This document shows positions 46,867 through 57,000 of a stretch of DNA of 64,000 bases, one piece after another. The stretch comes from Rosa chinensis (Eukaryota; Streptophyta; Magnoliopsida; Rosales; Rosaceae), in contig NC_037092.1 of NCBI RefSeq assembly GCF_002994745.2, positions 13,011,501 through 13,075,500 on the forward strand, in the 5' to 3' direction. The translations under genes were made by a program, and so were the position numbers. Below the pieces are notes generated by a model that had not been told where the DNA came from, did not search any database, and saw only the letters and a program-made list of their open reading frames with translations. Numbering within the stretch: position 1 is the stretch's first letter; the number at the start of each line of letters is the position of its first letter.

Positions 46867-48519
46867 TCACAAAAGTCCCTGATCATGCCTAGTGACAAGT
46901 AAGGCGAATTGGAAGTCCTTTTCTGGGGTAGGCATCATATCACCTGTGATCTTTTCCTTGGGAAACACCACTTCCCACTTGAACCTCTTGACCACATTGT
47001 GAACAAAAGTGAGTATTGCAAGCCTAGCATACTCTTTTCCGGGGCACATTCTTGGTCCTCCTCCAAATGGAACAAATGTGAATGGTGGGAATGCGCTTAT
47101 GTTATCATATCTTGAGGGGTCAAACTTCTCTGGGTTGGGGAAGTATTCTGGGTTCATGTTTGTTGTGCTGACAGTCCAATATACCTGATACAAAAAAAAA
47201 AAAAAAAAAAAGAGTCAGTTAGCAACTTAGTTTTTTTCAGAGATGCTCATTTTAAGTCGCAAATAAAGATGATGATGAACAAGGTTTATACCTTCCAGCC
47301 CTTGGGAATGGTGTAACCGGCATACTCGAAATCGGTCAAGGCCTCTCTGAATGTTCCCTGAAGTGGTGGAGTGAATCTCATAACCTCATAGATGACATTC
47401 CATGAGTACTTCATCTTGTTCAAGTCATCCCATTCCAAAAGTTGTCCAGGCTTTTTTGACTCTGCAACCTCCATTTGTTCTGTTTTCATAATCACAACAC
47501 AAAACCTCAGTTAGCATATCATTAAAAAAACAAATCAATTTGATGAATTGGGTTATTAAGTTGTGAAGTGAATTACCTGCTAGGACCTTGGCATAGATGT
47601 CAGGCCTTTCTCCCACATACTTCATGAAGAAAGTCATAGCAGTAGCCACAGTACTATACCCAGCAGTCAACAAACCCATCATCTTATCTGCAATCTCAGC
47701 CTCAGGCATGTGTTGCCCAGATGGGTCACTGGCCACAATCATATGTGTCAGAATATCCATCATGGGTGCTCCTGATGCCATTGCAGCCTTCTTCTCCTGG
47801 ATCACAGTCTTCAACTCTTTCCTGATCGCATCAGCTGCTTTTGTTGCTCTGTAGAAAATGGTTCCCGGGAAGTTCACAATAAGTGAGTGCATCCCTACAG
47901 TCACATCATCAAAGTTCTCCACAAGCCTAGCAATCCTCTCCGGCTCATCAATCCCCAAGAAGAATCTGCAGGCAAGACTAAGAGTCAAAGTCTTGGCCAA
48001 AGGGTAGGCCAAGACCTGATTCTTGCCTTCCCAGTCGACCTTCATCTGTTCTTGGGTGATTGAGTCCATTTTCCCCAAGTACCTCATCAATGCTTCTGGC
48101 TTAAGGAACCCCGGTGACCTTAGTACTTTCGCCTCTTCGTCACGAGCAGGCTGTTTCGGAGCAGGAGCAGCAGCTGCAGCAGCCTTGTATGACCTGAACA
48201 TCTTCTGCATGGAGTGTGGTCGAAATGCAGTGAAGTATTTTTGCTCATTGGTGAAGAGAAATTTGTGTCCATTAGGTCCACAAATGACAGCGGTTTTCTC
48301 CCCAAGAATCTTGGTCTTGAAGATGTCAGGGGAGTACCTCTTCATCCTCTTGAACACAAAGTTTTCCGGCTTGCCAAAAAGAAACTCGAGAGTTTCTCCC
48401 ACAATAGGCCACCCCATGCTGCCTGGTGGGAGGTTCTTGCCATCTTCAGATTTGAATGCGAAGAGGGCAAAGGCGAAAAGAGCAGCACCCAAAGAGAGAA
48501 CAAGGTAAAGGGTCTCCAT
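46867..48519 (-). CDS. cytochrome P450, CYP716 family (copy B, C-terminus frameshifted)
   Basis: Near-identical duplicate of the P450 at 21424-23052, with the same three exons: 47577-48519, 47292-47479, 46867-47184. The heme loop [17 protein letters not shown], and the I-helix AGYSTVAT are all present. Four Ts instead of five near 46919 remove one base from the coding strand. The family ending [12 protein letters not shown] is therefore read as [20 protein letters not shown] and runs on to a later stop, giving 482 residues. The frameshift lies well after the heme Cys but destroys the C-terminal strand that precedes the end in CYP716s, so activity is doubtful. Copy B keeps KRYSPDIF, where copy A has KTYSTDIF. 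Substrate unknown. Confidence 0.9.
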
Positions 48520-48607
48520 GGCTGGAGCTCAGATCTCAGTTAATGGTTTGCTGAGACTGAATGAAGTTGGGAAGCGGTGATGTTTATGGAGCTTGGGAAG
48601 TAAGAGG

Positions 48608-48615
48608 TTTATAAA
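48608..48615 (-). promoter_or_regulatory. TATA box of P450 copy B
   Basis: TTTATAAA about 89-96 bases upstream of the ATG, at the same place as in copy A. Confidence 0.7.
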
Positions 48616-48826
48616 GGCCAAAAGTCGTCAATGTTGAATATTCTTTTGCCTACTTAATTTATTTGGGTCTCCATTCTTCCATGTTGAATGTTCATATAAT
48701 GGACGTCACGAACTTGTTTACTATTTTCCTGCAAACTAATTAAACATCATGGCGTTACATAAACTTGATACCCATTTTACAGGTTACATCTTTAATCATG
48801 TTCATTAGTCAGTATTTCAAATTAGT

Positions 48827-50007
48827 CAGGTTATTAAAATTGTTCATTTTTTATACAGTAAAAGAACAATAGAGACGGTTTCTTCTAATCAACTGCTCTA
48901 TCAACTTTTAACTTTGACTTATTTAACACGAAATGCCTTATAAGAGATTATATATATTACTTGGTTGTTTTTGTCTTTTCTTATAAAAAAAACAATCGAC
49001 ACACAAAAATTTGTCAACCTCTACAATACATATATTCGAGAAACAGTATCAATGTTTACAAGCACAAGATTACTCCAGCTCCGTGAGTACATAGAGATAC
49101 CGAGGCTTGGCTTATAGTTGCAATCTTGTTGATTCCCGCTGAAAATACTGCGACATATTTCTGAAATTATCAATGGTTTTAACTTTTAAATAAACTTTTG
49201 CAATTTTTAAGAGAGTTGTTTAACTTTTGCTGACAAATGATGCCTTGCTCCAGCAGTGTATAGATGATTAGATGCCAAGGGTCGGCCTCAATCTCTTCAT
49301 CTTAATGATTCTCCTCACGGTACTCACCAACTAATTGCAATAAGTTACTGGTCATCCAATACATTGAAATGGTCTGTACGTGGACTAGTCCTCCAAAAGT
49401 TTGTAATATTTGGTGCCAAACTTACTAGCTTTTTCTGTGCTCGTTAAACGAAGAATTCCGATCACAATCTCGAAGACGAAACTGCATACTGCAAATTTTC
49501 TTACTCATTTTATCACGTAATACTGTTAAATTGTTTCTTCCTAGCTCATTTCGATTACTGGATTCTTGATTCAGGTTCCTATTAATCCATGCATGCAGTT
49601 ATTTTCATGTCCGAAAGGCGAAAATGGCCTGAAGAAAGCACCAGGGCATGTTTTTAATTACCAGCAGGTATGCGTAATATGGTGATCGATCACTAAAGCC
49701 TCTAATTAGGCCAAGGTCAAAAGTGATCAACTTAACTTAAAGCTCAGTTCAGGATATAGAACTCGTGGGAGTTGTTGTTGGTCTTGGTCAATTAGGGTGG
49801 TCGTTCAATTATTTAACTTTGTTCATTTTGTGATTGACCTCCACACACTCCTTCGTCACATTCTATGACTTCGTCAGTTTAAAATTTTAAACTGGATCAA
49901 TTTCTCTCTTAGTAGCAAGAACCAAATAGTACGGCATCGATTTGTTTTCCCGGCCCTCTTATGAATGAATTGTACGTTTTCTCCCTCTTTTTATTTATTT
50001 ATTTATT
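48827..50007. other. AT-rich intergenic DNA upstream of P450 copy B
   Basis: No homology to copy A beyond about 48826, where the segmental duplication ends. No supported gene, repeat or element before the MULE-2 target site. Confidence 0.5.
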
Positions 50008-51707
50008 GGGATTTTGTCTATTTACCCCATTTTTAAGGATTTTTTTCTCACTAACCCCATTAAGTTTTTTTAATTCCTTTTTACCCAATGTACTCTAAGG
50101 GAGTCTTCCCTAATACCCCATTAAGATTTTTTTTTGTTTTTAATTTTTTTTAATACCATTTTACCCCTCACCCATTTGTTACTTAATTAGAGAAAGAGAG
50201 AGAAACCATAAGAGACTTCGCCAGAGCCAGTCACCGGCCGCCGAAATCCGGTCACCGGTCGCCGGATTCCGGTCAACTTTGGCCTGATTCCGTTCACCTG
50301 CCGCCGCCCACGGGATTTTTCTAAAAACCTCTATTGCCCTCCAATAGAGGGGCAATAGAGGTCTATTGCCCCCCAATAGAGTGGCAATAGACGTCTATCA
50401 ACCATGTATTGCCCCCCAATAGACGTCTATTGGCCCCTAATAGAACTTTCGGTCGCAAGAATGAAAACTAATTTTTCTAAGATTAGACAAATAAAACTTT
50501 GATTAAAGAAAAAAATGAGGTAATTACATCAATTCAAAACATATATTGCCCCCCAATAGACGTCTATTGCCCCCCAATAGGACTTTCAGTCGCCAAAATG
50601 GGAACTAATCTCCATAAATTTAGACAAATAAAACTTTGATTATAGGAAAAAAACAAGAAGATTACATCAATTCAAAACGTCTATTGCCCGCCAATAGCCA
50701 TCTATCGGCCCCCAATAAACGTCTATTACGAGATGATAAAACATTTTTTTTTCCACAACAAACAATTACCAATTACAACTCATCACACAAACTCGAAAAA
50801 AATAAATCAAATCAAATCAAATGAAAATCCATAGTTACACACATAAAATTAAGTTTCCCGCTTAACTTAGTTACCTACTCAAAGTTAACAATTTCTTACT
50901 ATACAAGCGCATATTGTAGGTTCATCCATGCATACAATATATGATGTTTACTAACATTCCATTTTCCAGAAAACAAACGAAGGTGTATCACAGAGCTAGT
51001 TAAATCCGAACGACCACACGAAGCAACACAGTTAAAGAACAATCATAGACTCTAAATCACTACTTCAGCAGCTAAATTAAGCAAAGAAAGAACCAAATCT
51101 AAGCAATCAATAACTATCAAGAGCGATCTGAAATGGCACAAGATTGTAGACGGAGAAAGGCGTTCACTATTTTGACTTGCGAAACTCGCTTACCTTCAAA
51201 TCGCTCTTCGAAGAAGATTTCGGAGACGGCGAGATGGAAGTGGAGGCATAGAAGCGGAACCAGAAGAAGAAATTCGAGAAGCTTCATCTTTCGCAGCTCT
51301 CTCATTTCAGAAAGATGGCCGGAGGGGGCTTGGGTCGATCATCGGAGCTGGAGGAGGGAGAGAGAGAGAGGGCTTGGGTTGATCATCGGAGCCGGAGGAG
51401 AGAGAAAGACGGCCTTGGTCGATCGTTAGATTCGGGAAGAGAAAGGGAGACGACATGGGTCTATTGCCGGAGCCGGAGGAGAAAGGGAGATGGCCTGGGT
51501 CTGCCGGAATCATGCTGAAGTGAAGGGAGGGGGGGGGGGGGGGGGGAGTGCAGGACAGAGGGAATTGAGTGGCATTGATGTAGTTGTTTAATTAGGTTAA
51601 GGGTACATTTGTCATTTGCTTTTAAATTGGGTTAATGGGAACAAAAATAAGTTGCTGGGGTAAGTAGGATAATTTTTGCTCATTTTGGTGCTATTGGTCA
51701 AGAACCC
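50008..51707. mobile_element. non-autonomous Mutator-like element 2 (MULE-2) with TATTGCCCCCCAATA repeats and captured calreticulin exon
   Basis: Ends GGGATTTTGTCTATTTACCCC and (reverse complement) GGGTTCTTGACC..CTACTTACCCC form imperfect long inverted repeats. The flanks carry a 9-bp target duplication TTATTTATT/TTACTTATT (8 of 9) at 49999-50007 and 51708-51716. Inside are clusters of TATTGCCCCCCAATAGACGT-type motifs at 50333-50460, 50541-50582 and 50681-50735; a captured calreticulin exon 1 on the minus strand; degenerate GGAGCCGGAGGAGA-type repeats at 51320-51500; and a poly-G run at 51530-51546. No transposase. Related to MULE-1 by the CACTTACCC-type termini and the internal motif. Confidence 0.85.
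51194..51305 (-). pseudogene. captured first exon of a calreticulin gene inside MULE-2
   Basis: Reads MRELRKMKLLEFLLLVPLLC, then LHFHLAVSEIFFEERFE, and ends with a G followed by the splice donor GTAAGC at 51193. Calreticulins, notably the CRT3 type, have a signal peptide directly followed by (E/K)IFFEERF and an intron in this phase before DGW. The following exons with the lectin and P-domains are absent, so this is a gene fragment. Such 5'-end capture is typical of Pack-MULEs. Confidence 0.75.
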
Positions 51708-51804
51708 TTACTTATTATTATTCTTTTTTTATCATGAATTGAACAATTTCATTCAGAAATAAAATTAATTGACTTGTAATTTAATTTCAAGATATTTACT
51801 ATAT

Positions 51805-52076
51805 ACTAAAGAATGTCAAGCTGACTCACATCTTCAGAGAATGTAACAGGATTGCTGATGCCCTTGCCAAGAATAGCATTTTTCATGAACTTGGATTGGT
51901 CAACTTTTGACAATCCCCCTGCTCATGCTGCCCAAACTTTCTTGGATGATTTGTCTGATGTAACTAGAGCTAGGAGGACGGGTTTTTGTTCCAGTTCTTA
52001 GCTTCTTTTTTTGCTTTTGTTTGGGCCTTTTAGGTCCCGCTTGTAACCCAAAATAAAAATAAAAAATGAGTTACTA
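51805..52076 (+). mobile_element. LINE 3' end fragment (RNase H tail)
   Basis: Encodes KLTHIFRECNRIADALAKNS then FHELGLVNF, the end of a plant LINE RNase H domain (R..N..AD.LAK). A frameshift leads to DNPPAHAAQTFLDDLSDVTR and a stop. An A-rich tail (about 52050-52070) follows. Different in sequence and orientation from the LINE at 32005-38149. Confidence 0.75.
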
Positions 52077-52318
52077 TTCACTCAGGCCCAAAATGGAATG
52101 ACGCTTTTGCCTCTGATTTTTTTTTTTTGTCAATTACATTTGCCCATTGATTTAGTGCGTTGTTATTCGATAGTGCTTATTGTGAATAAGTATAATCAAA
52201 ACGATCAAGGATCTTCGGGAAGCCACCATTTTCACCGACTTCAACTATTTTATTGTTTCGAATTTTCCATCAAGATCGACAGTGATGAAATCAATTTTTC
52301 CATCTCCTTCAGGCTTTT

Positions 52319-52451
52319 CTCGCTCCGTCGTTTGAGTTTCCTCAAAGCTTGAGAGGGTTGGAAGATAACGGAGAAGACAACCACCTCTATGCTCAGAACC
52401 CAATCAATATCGCTTCTCTTCGTCCCTCCCAATTCGAAGAGTTCGTCAAAG
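52319..52451 (+). pseudogene. condensin complex subunit 1 (CAP-D2) first exon, start codon lost
   Basis: Encodes LAPSFEFPQSLRGLEDNGED, then NHLYAQNPINIASLRPSQFE and EFVKG, followed by GTACTC. This matches the N-terminus of plant CAP-D2 (MAPxFxFPQ..LR.LE; AQNP.....SLRPS..EEFVKG). The position expected to be ATG is CTC. The rest of this roughly 1300-residue protein is absent from the window, and MULE-3 sits 50 bases downstream in what would be intron 1. It is either a captured fragment or a relic of a broken gene. Confidence 0.75.
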
Positions 52452-52502
52452 GTACTCCAACCCAACCCTCCCTCTCTCACTTTTCTGCGTCAATTCTTCA
52501 AA

Positions 52503-53422
52503 GGGGAGTGCTAGGCACACACTCACCCTAGGTGTGGATGAGCCACACTCTTCCTCAGCTTCGTCTAAAGAAAAGCTCATAGAAATTGGAGTTTTCTATT
52601 TCCGTTCTTACCCTTTTTAAATTAAAAAATTCTTTTATCTTCTCTCTCTCCTCCTCGTCATTGTCTTCATCCTCCTCCTCCATGTGTATGCCAAATGGTT
52701 TTAGCCCAAGCCCTCCCCTCACTGCGGTGGAGGCTCCATGGCCGTCTCCCGCCGCGTCCTTGGCCCCAAACGCTTCTAGCATTTCCACACTTTCACCTTC
52801 GACCCAATTACCAACAATCTCACCACAAATCTTTTATTTGTGTACAAATCTGAAGAGGAACAGTTTCGATTATTCATATATTTAAATTTTAAAATCATTT
52901 GCAATTATTCTTGGCTGAATCGAAAATATTGAGATGCTTCAAGCTTAGAGCTTTGTAGTAGCGATGAGTTCATCTCCTCTGACCTTCATCCTCCTCAGCA
53001 GCAGATCCCTCAGGGTCGAGTTCAACCGAATCTTGAATCGGAACATCATGGTGAAGTAGTCTAGCAGCGGCAGCCCCAAATCAAACCTCGCTTATGCATA
53101 CCCCGATCATGGCTGTAGGCGATTTCAGTGATGGAGTACTCTTGGTCGTGGATAGCACCGACGACGGTTTAGGTAGAGACTGTGAGGAGACGACTATGGT
53201 GGAAAGCATCAGCGGCCAAGACCCTAGAAAGGTCGAAGTTGGAGTAGAGGGCACTAGGGTGAGAGAAAACATAATGATTTTTTACTTTTTAATTTAAAGA
53301 GGGGCAATGAATGGAAATAAAAATATCATACTTTCTATGAGCTTTTCTTTAGACACATGAGAAGCTAAGGATAGGAGTGTGGCTCATCCACACTCAGGTT
53401 GAGTGTGAGCCTAACACTCCCC
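52503..53422. mobile_element. non-autonomous Mutator-like element 3 (MULE-3), Pack-MULE-like
   Basis: Very clear long inverted repeats of about 85 bases. Left: GGGGAGTGCTAGGCACACAC..GTGTGGATGAGCCACACTCT..GTCTAAAGAAAAGCTCATAG. Right, reverse complement: GGGGAGTGTTAGGCTCACAC..GTGTGGATGAGCCACACTCC..GTCTAAAGAAAAGCTCATAG. Target duplication TTCTTCAAA/TTCTTCATA (8 of 9) at 52494-52502 and 53423-53431. The 920-bp element has two GC-richer internal blocks (about 52660-52800 and 52960-53260) with open frames on both strands, including an acidic stretch on the minus strand (HMEEEDEDNDEEEREKI). These look like captured gene sequence, but I cannot name the source. Confidence 0.92.
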
Positions 53423-53431
53423 TTCTTCATA

Positions 53432-54042
53432 AGTTGTCAATAGAGATTGATTTATTGTTGCTGAAACCCTAGAAAAACGTAAAGCTTTGCTTTTGGTGGG
53501 CAAGGGATTAGGGAGAAAAAAAAAATACAACAGAAAATCATAGAAATAGAATATTAGATACTATATTAGATAGTAGATACTATATTAGATAGTAGTTTGT
53601 GTAATTTTTCTTTTGGCTGAATTTTTTTGTTCTAAAAAATTCTATCATATTGGTTTTTGGGCAAGGGCATTATTATAGGTATTGGCTTACTAAAGTTGGA
53701 GATTCACATTTGTTGCCCTGTATTAGGAGAAGTTATACATGAGCATGACCAAAATGCTCTTCTCATTATTTTCTTTGTTGTAATTTGCATGTTTTGATCC
53801 AATTTATGAGAAGAAACCGTTACCATGTTTGAGAGGCATCTTATCTTGGCTGCTAGAAAAGTTCCTCAATCATAAGTCAATTTACTTGGATCAAGAAGCT
53901 TCCAACAGCCAAGAAGGTAACTTTTTTCATCTGGGTAGTGGTAAAGTTTTGATCATTATGCTTGATAATCCTCCCTCATATTTAAACCACATAAAAATCC
54001 ATAAGTTTAGGAGGGGTATTGAATCCAGAAGAAACTCTAGCA
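53432..54042. other. AT-rich DNA between MULE-3 and MULE-4
   Basis: No recognised gene. A short open frame begins at 53829 (MRGILSWLLEKFLNHKSIYL) and runs into the left terminus of MULE-4, so its end is not genuine. Tandem TAGATACTATATTAGATAGT at about 53560-53595. Confidence 0.45.
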
Positions 54043-54051
54043 TAAATTACC

Positions 54052-57000
54052 AGGAAAAGAGCCCAAACAGTGTCCCATCTTTTTCACATTCTAAACTTTC
54101 GTACCTCACCTTCTAAAATTATCAGATTGGTATCTGAGGTTTTCACCCTGACCCAATTTTGGTATCTGGAGCCATTAGCTCCATTACGGTGCCATCCAAA
54201 ATTCAAATGTGCAAGGGCAATCTGGTCTTTTTAGCCTTATGTTTGTAACTATCTCTCTATCCCGTTATTCCCCATTCCCAAATTGAAATCGAAATTAGAA
54301 ACAGAGTCCCCCCCCCTCCCTTCTCTAAAACGAATCTTCCTCTCTCTCTGAAGTAGAGAATATCTTGGCCCAGAGATTTACTTCCCTTTTGTCTGAGAGT
54401 CTCTGAGTATGACTCCCTAAGATTCCAAGCAATGGCCCAAAAGTGGAGGTACTTTCAAGTGGCAGGAGATGTACCAGCTTATACAGGTAAAATGGTCCCC
54501 CTTTTTGTTTTGATACATTATCCTTGTTCCTTTACTTGGGGGAATAGAATAGAGTGAAATTTGCGGTAGAAAGTTTATCTTTTTGTTGGCTTTCAAGGGT
54601 TTTGTCTGCCTTTCAAGGGTTTTCTTTGTCATCATCTGCAATTTTCTATTTTTGTCTTTTTACTATCGAGATTGTGTGGGTGGGATGAATAAATGAAATT
54701 GATTTAAGGATTGGAGCTGGGTTAGTGAGGTATTAAAAATCCTAGCAGATTTGTGGGTGTTCTGGTTTAAGGTTTTTATTGCTTTAGGGTTGGTGACAGT
54801 CATAACTAGGGTACAATATTTTAAGGCTTCAAATGAGGGTATAACGGGTCTGCAAGTTCAGGGTTTATGAATTTTTCTGCAAAACATATGCTTAATGTGG
54901 ACAATGTTTAATAAATTGGTTGCTGATTTTGTTGATGCAAATCCTAATGCGTTCACTATGAAAATCTACCACGGAGGTAGATTTCACAATGAGAATGGGT
55001 GTAATAGGCAGTATAGAGGGGGAGTTCTTGTTTGTTGATGGTGTAGACCCGGACAAGATGTCCATGACTGGTTTGATATACTGGGTTCATGACATTGGAT
55101 ATGAAGACCCTCGCGCGGCCACCCCTTCCCCCTAAACAATGCAATTTTGGTTTAGGATCCCAGGTAGTGAACCTGGGAGTGGCTTTCTTTCTATAACCAA
55201 TGATAAGGAAGCATTGGATATGTGTAGGTTTGTTCCTAAAAGTACAAAGATGCTGGAGATGTACATAGTGTGTACAAGGGAAAGAAGGGTATTTTTGGAT
55301 GATGAGCTGGATGTGTTTGTAGAAAACCTAGATCACACTGGCTTTTTAGGGTGGTGGATTGATGATATTGAATAAGGGATTGTATTTTCTGATGGGGATG
55401 ATGAGCCAAGTGAGGAAGATTGGGATCCATAGTTTGTGCATGAGGTTGTGATTTTGGAGGATGGTCCTGATGAGGCTGTTAATGAGAATGGGCCTGGGAA
55501 TGCAGAAATGGGACATAGGGCAGAGGATAGGCCTATAGGACAAGGGCCTGAAGAGCCAGCTAGTGAAGATATTGGACCACACAGTGATAGGGCTGAGGGA
55601 GCTTTAGTAAGTAGAAGAAAAAGACAAGTTGAGAAGGGTAAGAGGCCAATTGAAGACCATGATGATTCTGCACCTTAGAAGAAGAAGAAGGCAAGACCAA
55701 AGAATCATATGCAAAGAAGGTACTCAACCAGATTTGGAGGAGAGACCTCAAGACAGCAAGAAGACTTGGAAGTGTCTTTTGACAGCAGCACATATTCAGA
55801 TGACCCTAACTTTAAGGGTATTGTTGATTCAAACTATGATATTAATTCAAAGGATGATGACATTGACTTTAATCACAATGTGGATGGAGATACCACCAGG
55901 GTGCATGAGTGGGATGACATGGGATTTGAAGGGATTATATTAGTGGAGGGTAGAAGTGAATCAGATGGTTTGAGAAGCCTTAATGGTTCTTCAGATGACA
56001 ATGGGAATGATAGAGGGAACTTTCATGTCAAGTGCAGGAGAAGATATTCTGGGTAGAGAGAGTTCAAACAAAAAGAAGATATAAAAGACCCAACTTTTGA
56101 ATTGGGTATGGAATTTGCAAGCTTAAAGGTTTTCAAGGCAGTCATTAGGAAGCATTCAATGTTGACAAAGAAGGAAATCAGGTTCCCTACCAATTTAAGA
56201 CACAAGGTGTGTCATTTTTTACTTGGTTTTTATTTTTTTGTAATACAGCAGCACATTATGTCCCTTGATTAGTTTATGTTTTTTTTTTTTGTGTGAATAA
56301 TTTGATTGCATTTGTGGCTTTTTTACAAGGTCTGTGCCAAGTGTGTAACATCTCCAAAGTGTCCTTGGAGAATATATGTATCTACAACAGACAAGTCAAA
56401 TCCAACAATCTACATTAGAAGCATTCAAACTGAGCACAAGTGTACCAGTATTAAGGAGAAGGTGTTTCAGATGCATGCACCCCTCATAGCAGAGGAGTAT
56501 GCTGATTTTTTTATGACTAATCCAAATTGGACTAGAGAAGGCATGCAGAATGCAATCAACAAGGACTTTGGTATGGAGGTGGACTACCAAATGTGCTGTA
56601 GAGAAAAGGCCAAGGCAATGAAGTGAGTGATAAACAAAAAGCACTTGAGCAAGCAATCAAAGAGTTGTTTCCAAATGCAGCACATAGGCATTGTGTGAGA
56701 TACTTGCATAACAACTTTAAAAATGATGGACACAGCGGTATGTATTTTTTCATTTAACCCTACATAACTTGGTTAACTAACAAAATGATAGGAATTTTTA
56801 ACTGGTTTTATAACTATGTTTAAAGGTTTGGAGTTGAAGCAAAAGATGTGGGTAGTTGCTAGGAGCTGTACGCTAAATACATTCACAGCAGCAATGGGAG
56901 GACATGAAGAAGAGTTCAGTCTCAGCATGGCAATGATGCATGGATAGACTGCAATCCACTTGTCAAAGTCACACTTTGATCACAAATTCAAATATGACTT

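Larger units (their letters stand above)
28868..48826. repeat. segmental duplication, copy B (intact RPI4 + frameshifted P450, with insertions)
   Basis: Partner of 17769-23350. It is longer because it carries a Mutator-like element (28900-31722), a LINE (32005-38149) and the RPI4 exons and downstream DNA that copy A has lost. The inverted repeat at 43471-43737 is also unique to this copy. Confidence 0.9.

Noticed and set aside
21424..48519. The two P450 copies as alleles wrongly assembled side by side
   Set aside because: They sit in order on one strand with different insertions and deletions and distinct flanks; an assembly artefact would not easily make the intervening array. Long-read support would still be useful.
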